Program-made: the position numbers and the translations under genes | Shown here: positions 33,001-43,371 of the stretch, piece after piece | Layout of the letters: every line of letters begins with the position of its first letter | Position numbering within the stretch: the first letter of the stretch is position 1 | NCBI GenBank assembly: GCA_914767715.1 | Contig: OU612072.1 | Span: 22,196,001 to 22,260,000 of the forward strand | DNA: 64,000 bases | Direction: 5' to 3' | Origin: Membranipora membranacea | Taxonomy: Eukaryota; Bryozoa; Gymnolaemata; Cheilostomatida; Membraniporidae | Notes under the pieces: generated by a model | The model's database searches: none | The model's input: only the letters and a program-made list of their open reading frames with translations | What the model was told of the DNA's origin: nothing

Positions 33001-33731
33001 GTCTTGAGAGTTGTGGGTTATCTTTGGTTGCACAAGACTTGTTATTCTGATTGCCTCTGGGCCAAATTGTATAAACAGACAAGGTGTAAGCTCACTTAGC
33101 CCGGTACTGGCATGTGAATCTTTAGACTGACCTCTCCCCTTACATGATAAACTGGCAGCTAAGTAGATAAAATTTACTGTTTAATTGTAGCCTAGATTCA
33201 ATCATGTAGATCCGCTTAATCTGACTCTATCGTTGTATATTTTTGAGGAAAGACATTCCCGTATTTTTTCGATGTGTAGTATCAGACCACACAGAACTTA
33301 TTTAGGCATGTTTATAGCGAAAGCGTAGAGTTTGGTATATTTACCTTTACGCACTATCAAATTGGAGTTGTCCACTCAAAAACAGTGGTTCAAGGAGTGA
33401 ACAACTCCTGAATGATGCTAAATTGCCTTTGAAATTCCACATTTTGTTTCTTAATCATGCTGATGATACTCGTTTGACCAACCTTAGACTTCTTAGTGAA
33501 ATTCTGTAACAATTTTTTCCATTATATCATTACATAAGGAATTACACCCCCTACCCCGCCAATTTTAAGGAGAAAGCTACTGTCACTCACTTTTCATGTT
33601 ACATATAACTTTTTGTCCTTTTACTGTAGGTGTACAGCGTGGTGGATGAGATGTTTTTAGCAGGAGAAATTAGGGAGACGAGTCAATCCAAAGTACTAAA
33701 ACAGCTCCTTATGCTCGGATCACTGGAATAA
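30096..33731 (+). pseudogene. AP2S1: AP-2 complex sigma subunit, copy B (least damaged)
   Basis: Exons: 30096-30098 (ATG, donor gtatgt), 31320-31469 ([20 protein letters not shown], intact), 32219-32393 and 33630-33731 (VYSVVDEMFLAGEIRETSQ, ends SLE, TAA). Intron positions match the vertebrate gene, including the intron right after the start codon. Exon 3 keeps FRKFKIVYRRYAGLFF and the VCELDLVFNFYK end, but has one extra base after GACAACAGC (near 32,298) and a TAG after LNE (near 32,347) where Tyr is expected. With only these two defects it is the best candidate for a recent pseudogene, or for a gene with assembly errors. Confidence 0.9.
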
Positions 33732-33764
33732 GTCGACTATACATCATCACTTATCTATAATACG

Positions 33765-33997
33765 TAACCAGGTTCGATTCCCGGCGCCGGCTATCATTTC
33801 TGAATTGGCACTGGCAAGCCATTCATCCTAGCCAGGTCTGTTCGGATCAGGACCATACATACAGGAGGTCTACTGTGTGCTTGCATGCAGTATAAAGATC
33901 CCCCTCTGCCTCTTCGAAAACAGAGTAGCCGGCAACGGCGGGCAAGGGTATAGGGTACCACGCCAAACAAGCCACCCGAGCTTAAGGGGCCCCGTTC
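33765..33997 (+). mobile_element. Truncated SINE at duplication junction, copy B
   Basis: Same SINE as 19203-19488 (ggttcgattcccggcg start) but ending at ggggccccgtt, after which sequence identical to that from 24,612 begins. The junction between two duplicated segments therefore lies inside the SINE. Confidence 0.8.
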
Positions 33998-33999
33998 CT

Positions 34000-36535
34000 C
34001 TCGCACTATCTTAACAACAAACTTTTTAAAAAAAAAAATATCCGGGTACAAATTCAAGTTTGTTTCAGTTTGGAGAGATATGGGAACTGTTTATTTATTG
34101 AGAGCAACAAGTAAGCAAAAATATGCATAATAATTCTGTTCCGTGGTGTTCTGAGTATAGACCAAGATCAGTAACAATACTATCTACATTAGATCATGAG
34201 GCTGTCAGCACCACAGATATGTGAGTCCGATCGGAGGAGATAAACCCTAACTCTGCTACTGTCTCCTGGTCATGTGATCCTCACCACCTTATATACCAGT
34301 AATGGGCAGAAAGGCCAGGCAATGTACAAAACTGAAAGTAGACAGAGAGGATTATATATCTTGTCAGCTGACCACTCCAATTTCTATATCAGGCTCCTCC
34401 CCCATTAAATCAGAGTCATCTATTAAATCAGAGGGCGGGGCTTGTAATGATTCCGATGTATTATTCTTATTGCGCTATTTTCTCTTTCTATTCTGTCTGT
34501 CTTTTATATTCATTTTTTTTGGCAAACTTTTGATTTTCTCTCTCCAGTGAGAAGATTTCCTTCACCATATCTTTGGTTATATCTGTAAATAAAGAGATAA
34601 GCGCCTATGATACACAGAAATACTTGCAGCACACCATGTCAGAAAATAGGAGATTGAAAAACCCAACACTGCTTTGAGTCGCTCAAGATTTGACCTGACT
34701 GATCGATTGACTGATTCTTTATTCATACACACATACAAAACGATTCCCAAACTCAGGGAATGAATGGTGTAAATGACATCTATAACCAAATGATGACCAG
34801 AGAAGTAATCGGGGTCATACTAACGTGGAGGTTATTTGACCTATAGCCACATGGTGAGAACTGAATAAGCAAAAACAACTTGCTGTATGATATTGTAAAT
34901 TGTGGTGCTGTTATGGAACTCTGCTACTCGAAATTAAAAGCATATTGTCGGCTTTGTTGGGTAGGGAATCCTGAAACATTATTTGTATTCCAGGAGTGCT
35001 CAGTTATTATATGAGCTTGTTTTATATCCAGCCAGGACAAGGCCTTTTTCTAGAGATGAAGTATCCCTAAGAAAATTCAGAGCTTTGAGAACAGAGCCTG
35101 GCTTTAGCTGGGATCTCTCCAACATAATTGATACTTTAAAAATCTACTCTCCATTAACGCATAAAAAGAGGTAGTTTAAAACAAAAAGTGGTACCCAAAA
35201 ACAGATATGAAGCTAAGTTACTGAAATAATCCCAAGGGGTCGATCGATGACTGCAGCTATTTATGATAAATATAGACAGATACATACTTTTATCAGTTTT
35301 GAGCAGTTGTAGAAACATACCATCAGGAGTACGTCTTGTGTCTCCTCTCTGTAAGTATAAAACAATCATTTACTGTCTGTATCACACTGGTCTGTATTAT
35401 ATGGGCTGTCCACACACCCCACCCACATGCTATTATACGGGTATGAGCTTATAACCTATCACTCTACTAATAATATAAATGTAAATACTAGAAGTGAAGG
35501 TAATCCAATGCCAAGTGCGTTTTTGGTCCTCCAATGACCCGTTAAACATTGGATTGGGCAACGCGGTGAGAAATTTTCTCTGTGGTTTCTCAAAAAGCCA
35601 CTAACTCCAAAAATGAGCAATGTTCAGTGAAATCAGACACCCCAAATTGATCACAAAAGTGGCTCAGAGACCTTAGTCTATGTACAAACCAAGTCTTCAT
35701 TCCACCGGCCGCCTCCACATCCATTGTAGGGTTGAAGAGATCTAAGGCTTTTTGACGGCTGGTGTAGCGTACCACCCGCTCTATAAGTACTATTTTTGGT
35801 TCGTTCAGATTTCTGGCTATGTATCGAGCTATTACCCTCTCATCATCGTCTGCGCACACTTCTGTCGGAAGGATCAATACAATAAGTTAATAAATATTAA
35901 TGTGGATTGATACCCCGCATCATGTATAAGGGCATAAGTAATCTAATGGGAATTATGTGTGAGTATCCCACAATGCCACATACACCTTATATATCAAGTT
36001 AGAGATATGTGGGAAATCCAGAATATTGCATTGTGGGATACTTCAGAAACATTTCACATTGCCCTTCTGAGAAAATATTGAGCCTTTGGGGTCGGTGCTC
36101 AGATAAAGCTAAGATGTATATAGATTTTAATCTGATTGGTAACAACATGACTCATAATGTTGTGAGGTAGGCACTCTGTCCCTGTTTAGAGGAGAAAACA
36201 ATAACACAAAGTGATGTTTGCCTACCCCTCCCCCCTCTTGTTGCCTTGTACTTTATAAGATAGTGAATAAGAATAATACTAATGAACTAACCTCGTCATA
36301 ATAATCATCGTCTCTCCCTCCTCCTCTACCAGGGAGTATATCTGTAATATAGATAATAATACAATGATATATTATATTATATTATATACCACTCCACATT
36401 ATATAATATATAACGCTGGTCAACAGCGGCAAAAAATGTACTGGCACTATACTACATACACACACATACAGTATAAAATCATCACAATGCTTGTTTATAA
36501 TCTGAGCAGGTGGCTGCAGAGTTATATTAGTCAAC
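34000..36535. repeat. Segmental duplication, second copy of the PHAX 3' segment
   Basis: Same orientation as 24,612-27,025. Carries extra changes, including a small insertion around 36,170-36,225. It contains an orphan set of PHAX 3' exons. Confidence 0.85.
35288..36341 (-). pseudogene. PHAX: Orphan 3' exons of PHAX
   Basis: Exons 36341-36292 (acidic DDDYYDE type), 35871-35690 (IARYIARNLNEPKIVLIERV, RNA-binding region) and 35348-35288 (RGDTRRTPDGMFLQLLK). Splice sites are mostly kept, but the donor of the middle exon changed from gtatg to a gtttgt type and residues after ALDLF differ. No 5' PHAX exons lie upstream: the duplication ends at about 36,538, so the fragment has no promoter or start of its own. 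Confidence 0.75.
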
Positions 36536-36810
36536 AGGAGTTATCCATCATTTGGATTGTCTGATTCGATTAAACATTTACCCACATGGGAGGCGAGAGT
36601 GGTTAGTCGTAATCACCTCTTCGAAATAGCGAATTTGTTGGAGTATAATTCACATAGATACATGTAGTTGTCTGATACATGACCCGTAAATTGTGTTTTG
36701 CTTTATCATGCCTGTCATAATAATTTACTCATGTTGCCTAACTCTTGTATTCTTGACCTTTGTCACATTTTACGCTTTGCTGGTTTTGGCACTGTGTGTT
36801 ACATGATACT

Positions 36811-36935
36811 GCCTACGGCAGACGAGCTGCGCCATGTGGTAAAAATAATTCGGAATGGCGCAGCTCGGCTACATGCAATTTACATGTGGCGCAGCTCGGC
36901 TAGAGGCAATTTATGTGCGGCGCAGCTCGGCTAGT
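36811..36935. repeat. Left member of an inverted-repeat pair with gcgcagctcggcta motif
   Basis: Contains gacgagctgcgcc followed by three copies of ggcgcagctcggcta spaced about 30 bases apart. The outer part (cggcaga(c/t)gagctgcgc ... atggcgcagctcggctag, then tttcaaa) recurs inverted at 40235-40310. Confidence 0.8.
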
Positions 36936-37183
36936 TTCAAATTTTGAAGCCATGAGAACACAACTCATGAATTTGATAGTCTGTCACTACTCAGTCGGAA
37001 AAAGTTAGAGTCAACTTGGGTTTTGGAGGTATGATTGTTAACAACTAAGTCTGCACCATCTTGATAGCTGAGTCTGATAATTGGGTCCTAGGCCTGACTT
37101 TGAGGTTAGAGCATCACTCACTGGCCTGATCACTGAAAGGTGACCTTTTTAATGTTATCACTATCAGATATTCTCAACATAGA

Positions 37184-37735
37184 GCCACCTTAGAAAAGAT
37201 ATATGCAGAGGAGAGGAGTCTGTCAGGTGAACTGTCACCAACCAATCTATCTTACCAAGGAGAGTCAGACCAGCAGGGACTAGCTAGGAGCACTCCTTGA
37301 TCTTTCACTACAGACAGTTCCTGGACCAATCTGTAGAATCTATGTATGTATGTATTTATTTTTTGTCATTGAATCACTCATTGTTACAGTGAATGGGAGT
37401 CAAGGAATTGGTGGAATGTTGATGATGATGCAGCAGCACCCTCACTGGCAGACTACTATCTTATCTATATATGACCCCATGGTCCTACTCCAAAACCTGT
37501 CTGGGTATGTAGCAATGTTTGACTTTCATATTACATTCAATTCTTTCATTCAATGACCTCTTAGTTCTATCTCTAACCCAGGCATATGAACTTTTTTTCA
37601 CAGTTGAGCATCTCATTTGGTTTCTGCATTAATTGATCCTATTAATTATAATTTTCCCTTTCAGAACGGTTGAAGACAAGGTGATGACCACAAAATTAAA
37701 ACCAGCCTATGGCCCAGCGGTAACATAATATTGTT
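37184..37735 (+). CDS. Candidate 3' exons of an unidentified gene
   Basis: Three segments with splice-like borders: about 37184-37300 (after atag; encodes ATLEKIYAEERSLSGELS), 37388-37504 (after ttacag; GSQGIGGMLMMMQQHPHWQT, donor gtatgt) and 37665-37735 (after tttcag; TVEDKVMTTKLKPAYGPAVT then TAA). Composition and borders look coding, but the first segment runs into a stop and phases were not reconciled. The family is not recognised. Confidence 0.3.
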
Positions 37736-37756
37736 GGAAATAAATTCATCTGGATG

Positions 37757-37995
37757 ATCAATATGCCGACACGCAACTTGCCGATCAACTATGAGATACG
37801 AGTCCGCAATGTAGTGCCACAAAGAAGCCCAGATGACCTCTTTACAGTAGTCTAACTCCTCGGTCTTAATATCTATTGATTTTTTTTATTGCTTGTGGGT
37901 TAGGTTTTCAGTTTAGGACCTCAAGCAGTCAAGCACATTTGAATTGTAAATGCCCAAAGTGCCACTGATAAGCTGATTCAAATCAATCGTGAGTT
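37757..37995. mobile_element. Degraded relative of the 229-bp element
   Basis: Shares segments with 2146-2374 (gatacgagtc, caagcacatttgaatt) in the same orientation, with long unmatched stretches between. Confidence 0.4.
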
Positions 37996-40234
37996 CTAAT
38001 AGACAAAAAATACATCGGTGAACTGCCTTGACAACTGTAATCTTTAAGTGGGTACCAAATTATTATCAAAGTTTTCTCTCTGGTCGGATTTTTATTTTTT
38101 CTTCTTACATACCATGCTTGTTTGTTGTTGAGCTGACATAACTGGCTCCTTTATTTCTTTTTTCGTTATTTGTTTTGTGTAACGTAATTTAAGCACAATA
38201 ATAATTATACTATGCCTAAGAAAGTTCACTTGACGCATTTTGTGACAGCTGTATTACCATCTATATTCATGCAGGGATGATATGACTTGGCTGTTTAGTC
38301 TACAGAATAATGCATAGATAGATGAGAATTTTGTCAAGAGTGACTGAAAGTTCTTTGAATAAAAAACAGCTTAGGTGCCCTACTTAGGTCTCGTTCCCAA
38401 ATCACTCTCTCATAGATAAAACTATACCTATGCATTCTGAGTAAACGATTTGTGCACGAATTGTCTAATTGAGCTAAATGACCAGACTACCCTGGGAGGA
38501 GGATTGATTTTAGTTGAGAGGACAACTCATATGTCTGATACAATCATACCAGGGAGTTAGGGACAAATGTTATATTTCGTCCCCAACTCCTAGATCATAC
38601 ATACTCCCTGATATCTTTTGTTCACCCAAGGACTTACTATCACTCTCCAAAGTTGGAGTAAGGATATGCGTTTGGTTTGACCCAAAAAAGTTGGATCAAT
38701 GTGACTACGAGCCAGAATACCTGTGGCCGTTATATATATTATATTCAATGTACCTAAAAATAAAAATGATCAGCACAAATCACTGTGAATCATTTGATCT
38801 GGTTATTATTGATAGATTTAAGCAGAGTATAGCAGGGTGCGAGGACTGCCTTACGCAATGAACCTTCATCTCAGTTCTCTGGGGCCTGCACCCAGTGACC
38901 AAGCACCCTGATGAAGTTTGTTCATCTAATTGATACCGCAAAACTCCCTAGGTATCACTATCAACAGCATTGGATACTAACTGAAGTTGCATGCTTGACA
39001 TTGATTTATCATCTACAACTTACGGTTAGATGTTGCAAGACTAGGAGATGAGCTGTGCTACGGCATTATTATTGTGTATAAATTCTCATGGATCTCTAGG
39101 TGTTCATTGGAAAATACTTTTACTTGGCGAAGTCTCAGCATCTTAAATCTGTCTTACCAAGGAGTTCCCTCTAACTCCTTTGTCTTACCAATGCAATCCT
39201 GATACATGTTGAGGTTTATATGGGATCAAAGATTAAGTCGGTCTAGTGATGATTGCATATGATTCCTATGGCTTATCTCTGGTTAATCTCTAAAATGCTC
39301 CTTCATAATCATACAGGCTGTAAAATAAAACATGTAAACATACAAAAATGTTATTTGGACAGATTACTGACACATCAATCACAGTCAAACTTTAAACAAA
39401 GTAACTTGATGAGCTCTAAAGCCCTCTCTACGCTTGCAGTATATGCCCTACATCTAGCAGACATGACTATACACCTTACACTGTATACACGAGTTACTCC
39501 AAAGCCTGGGTTGGTCTCTGGCAACGTCTGTCCCCTCCCCCCCCCCTGGTTGGGTTTCAAACAACAAAAAACCCAAAAGGGCAGTCAAATACTCACTGCC
39601 ATTGACCCAGATGTTGGAGTAGGCCGGTGACCATTACTCACTCAGTAGCAGCCTGTAGTACTAGTACTAGGTAGCCTGTGAGTGTGAGTAGTCACTCTTG
39701 ATTGATACATATTTCATCAACATCATTACCAACTATCAAAACATTGGGCAGCTCATTGCTTTGTTTGTGCACCCACACAATAGAGCCCAAACTAACCAAA
39801 ATAAGAAATTGCAATGATGTGAGTGGTAGAAGCAAGGAGCAACCAGGGAAGCTGATACTCCTTGGACTTGGTAGAAGAGAGAAGTAGGTAGTACAAGTAG
39901 CCCTATTTAAATGATCAACACATCCAATCCAATCATTCCTTCACATGATGACAATGATATAACTTTCATACCTTATTGTGGAGAATACTATACTATACTT
40001 ACAGCCATATCATCGGTAGGGAAAGTCAAGCAACTTCTCAAACACTGACTGTGACTCCCTGCTGTGACTGCCACTCCTAGTTCAACTTATGTAAAATAGT
40101 CCTCTTGCTTTTTCAGCTAGATGTTGAACAATAGAGCTGTGATAAATTCCCGCTCCTTTATCAGTTCCGGCAGATGAGCAAGTTTTTACAAGTCTATCAA
40201 TATTGGGAATCATGTGCTCTTGGTAACAATTTTT

Positions 40235-40310
40235 GAAACTAGCCGAGCTGCGCCATCTGAAATTATTTTCTCCCCTAGCGCAGCTCATCTGCCGTACTGC
40301 CGTAGCTGTG
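40235..40310. repeat. Right member of the inverted-repeat pair
   Basis: Reads tttgaaactagccgagctgc, then gccat, an aattatttt spacer and gcgcagctcatctgccg, the inverted counterpart of 36811-36935 with only one copy of the core motif. Confidence 0.75.
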
Positions 40311-40674
40311 CTGTATGTGATATATCGTAACCTGTGTTGTGTAGTAGCAAGTCGTGCTTTGCTTGATAGACTAGATATTATCAGTGACAATTAAAGACTG
40401 TAAATAGTAAAAAACTAACAGAATTACACCCGTTTTACTGACTAAGTAAGCTGCCTGAAGCGATATGGATTTGAATATTCACAGCACTGTCACAGCACTG
40501 TACAATCACATCCTAGATCACATATACTTGATGAGTACACACGAGCTGGCAGTCATGCAGTGGAAGTGATTGGACTGGCTTGTTAAACATAACGTTGATA
40601 GTGTTACAGAAAAACCCGAGTCACTGTTCAGCCGAGATGATTGATCCTAAGTATTGAAGGAAATAAGATACCAA

Positions 40675-40860
40675 TGGTTACATTTAAATCCTACCCAAAG
40701 ATCGATGCATGTTATAGTCAGGCAGTTCTTATGATACAGTTTTGTCAGATTTGCATAGTAAAAAAATTCAGTGCTCTCCTATCTGGCACAACTTTATCAT
40801 AAGTAACTGCCTGACCATAACATGCTTTGGTCTTTGGATAGTCTTTAATGTATACCATAT
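40675..40860. mobile_element. Foldback MITE
   Basis: Arms of about 60 bp with mismatches: atggttacatttaaa ... catgttatagtcaggcag versus ctgcctgaccataacatg ... tttaatgtataccat. The whole unit folds into one long hairpin around 40,765. Confidence 0.7.
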
Positions 40861-40916
40861 CATGACTCACCGAGTCGGTGTTTGATTCTTGTCGGCTCGT
40901 TTTCTCATACTATGAT

Positions 40917-41084
40917 TGTGTGATTCTCCGTCATCGTTTACATTCCACAGCTGGTCAGCTCCTATCCTGGCTGCTGCTTCTGATAACTCAGCATCAAACT
41001 CATCAGAATCTACAGTTCTACTCTCACCTGAAGGGACGTACGACTTTACACCCCTCTCTATCGCTGTACAACAGAAACAAGGCT
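40917..41084 (+). CDS. Candidate C-terminal exon, unknown protein
   Basis: An open frame reads SPSSFTFHSWSAPILAAASD, then Ser/Asn-rich sequence, STVLLSPEGTYDFTPLSIAV and a TAA at about 41,084. Ser-rich composition with conserved-looking hydrophobic turns suggests coding, but a second frame is also open here (to 41,120) and no acceptor is certain. Function unknown. Confidence 0.25.
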
Positions 41085-41181
41085 AACAACTTTATTGAAC
41101 TGTTCACAGGCCGCAGCTAATTGTCACATCAATGTTTTGTTGTAGAGTCATACCAACAAGGGAGGTATTGGCTGATTTAGC

Positions 41182-41234
41182 GTCTTTGTTGGCTGTTACA
41201 TGATAAATATTATCATGTAACGGCCAACAAAGAC
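41182..41234. repeat. 24-bp arm palindrome
   Basis: gtctttgttggctgttaca... pairs with ...tgtaacggccaacaaagac with one mismatch and a 5-base loop. Confidence 0.85.
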
Positions 41235-41613
41235 ATGATAACCATCACATCGCCATAAATATGACAGGAATTCACTTCCACCAATACTTTTTACCAACAG
41301 GAAATACCTGTAGCTATTTATCGCGTATTTTTCTATGAAAGGAGATGTTACTGCTTTGATAAGAAAGAAAAGTCATTAAAATGCTCAGAGCTCAGAGAGT
41401 GGGCAACTCGCACATTTAATTAGCACAATGAGGAATTTTGTGGAACTCTTGGGAGTTCCTGCTGCTGTGGCTATTTAAAAAAACAGTATTTCTGTTAGTA
41501 TATATAACCCAGATCTATTGTTTTATAGTAGTATAGTCTCTTAGAATGCTAAATAAGTGGTCTAACAACAGACTAATAATAACATGATAGTAAGTGAATA
41601 TTCAAGTGTATAC

Positions 41614-42829
41614 CTTGATACACGTTGACACAGACCCCACAAAATGAGCATTCAGCACCCAACCTGGTGATAGTACACGCCCTCTCTCAAACAATCTCTG
41701 CTCAAATACGTCCCTGACACCTGATTTTTGGATTTTTCAAGTCTTTTACATCTGGAGGACAAAGTTTCAAATCACTGTGACCAACATTTGAGGAATAATG
41801 ATCTGAAGTAGAAGTGCTGGCTCAATTGGTAAGAAAACTTTTTATTCACAAACCTTAACTTAGCAAGACGCTACAGTCGAGCTAAAATTACCGCAATTAC
41901 TGTACTAAGTCAATCATTATGTGTGTCTGTTGTTGTTTTCTCCTCATGAAACACTTTTATTGCGTCTTGTAACTCCCTCCCTATTCAATTTGAAGGACAT
42001 TAACAGGGGGAGGGAGGTATTGGGTATTTCATTAGGAGAAAACAACAGCAGACACACTCAATTTCCAGCTTAAAGAATAGTCAATGTCATAATGTTAGCA
42101 CCGCCATTACGTAATCCTGAAATTGGGATCCCCGAAGAGCAAAGTTTTTGAACCAACAAGTCAGCACTTCTGTTTCAGGACATTACTTCTCTCAAAATAA
42201 TCAGAGATTTGAAACTGGGACCTATAAATGTAAAAAGACATAGATAAACAATATATATTAGGTCAGAGCACCCTCTATAATACCCACATCATTGAAGTGT
42301 CTCCTGTATTGGTTGATATCTAAAGGACATATTTTTACTCAAGTGGCAGCAGGTGAGATTTTGTACAATTCTGTTTGATCAACAAATCCAAGACGTTTTA
42401 TGTATACTTGTGATCTTATAACTTGTAGATCCCTAATGATATAGTCATCTTGTCTTGTGGATCTAAGAATATTATTAATATTATTCTTAGATCGTCAAGA
42501 CAAGATGATTATATCATTAGAGATCTACTGTTAGGGTTACCAAGTGCTCAGATTATCTTTGTCACTTTATTAAACCACTGCTGCCACTGCTGGGCTTTGC
42601 CCAGCAGAGCCACCAGTCAAAAATTTGAATAGAGAGTTGTGGCATCAAAACATCTAGCCAGTAGCTTTGAGTGGAGATATACGAGCGCTCATAATGTAGG
42701 GAGTATCTTCTTCCCAAGCCATCCACCATTAGAGATGACAAATTTTTTGTTGTTGACCAATCAGGCGGTTTTAAAATCTAGCTGAGATCCAACACTAATA
42801 AAAATGTTGGATCTCAGCTAGATTTTAAA
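41614..42829. repeat. Segmental duplication, copy D (exon plus foldback elements)
   Basis: Matches 8,584 to about 9,811: the candidate exon (41614-41720 on the minus strand), the 148-bp MITE (41917-42061), the long palindrome (about 42,429-42,531, imperfect) and the left part of the 307-bp MITE (42570-42829). The same orientation is kept. Copy D lies downstream of the RAPGEF1 catalytic exons, whereas copies A and C of the segment lie upstream of the linker exons. Confidence 0.85.
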
Positions 42830-42943
42830 GGCAATCATTTGCTAAACTAAACTCTAGCTAACATTCCCCCCCTCCCTCCATTTGTTGATTCTCTACACAT
42901 GCTCCAAGCTCACAACCTGCTGTGTTTAACTGTTCCATATTTT

Positions 42944-43148
42944 AAGGCTAATGGACAAGGGATGGACTGAGAGACTAATCGATTCCAGATTTGGAATCTC
43001 CATGCCTCATTACTTTACTGTGCTGCTAACCATTGTTGAGATATAGGTAGCGATGCCTGGTGCATGTAAAAACGCAATGTAATGAAGCGTAGAGATTCTA
43101 CGTCTGGCATCCATGAGTCTCTCAACCCATTCCTTGTCCATTAGCCTT
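42944..43148. mobile_element. 205-bp MITE with 33-bp inverted repeats
   Basis: Left end aaggctaatggacaaggga and right end ccttgtccattagcctt, with a further arm gagagact / agtctctc. It lies just downstream of the last RAPGEF1 exon seen. No second copy noticed. Confidence 0.75.
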
Positions 43149-43241
43149 GGTCATTTAAGCCAAAAAAAATTGAATATATAATTGATTCCTATTCGCAAAT
43201 CTGCGCTGATAAAAAGATAAAATCTCTCCCTACACACTCAC

Positions 43242-43371
43242 CTTGAGTATATGTACAAATTTGATGAAGTATTTCTCTCTGATTGCCTGATCGTCTGGTT
43301 TGAGTATTACATTCTTACACCACCATGACATCTTATTAAAGTGCTCCGTAAACTGTACCAGATTGGGGCAC
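43242..43371 (-). CDS. RAPGEF1: RAPGEF1 CDC25-domain exon (CPNLVQFTEHFNKMS)
   Basis: 130 nt, acceptor ctacag and donor gtgagt, exit phase 0. Encodes PNLVQFTEHFNKMSWWCKNV then KYFIKFVHILK, matching SPNLTQFTEHFNNMSYWVRS...KFIKIMK of vertebrate C3G. The helix with TEHFN is part of the Ras-family-GEF fold. The next exon, expected to hold LNNFNSYLAILSAL, was not located between 36,500 and 43,240. Confidence 0.9.

Larger units (their letters stand above)
36936..40234. other. Unique interval between the inverted repeats
   Basis: Three exon-like segments on the plus strand near its left end (see 37184-37735) and a TE relic at 37757-37995. From 38,000 to 40,234 I see no supported gene; open frames at 38514-38861 and 39253-39630 have no recognisable domain. 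If the flanking repeats were transposon ends, the interior should hold a transposase, and none was recognised. Confidence 0.4.

Noticed and set aside
38514-39630. Open frames of 115 and 125 aa as genes
   Set aside because: No recognisable motif, biased composition, no splice context; likely chance.
40082-40390. 102-aa minus-strand ORF
   Set aside because: Overlaps the inverted repeat with the gcgcagctcggcta motif and shows no family signal.
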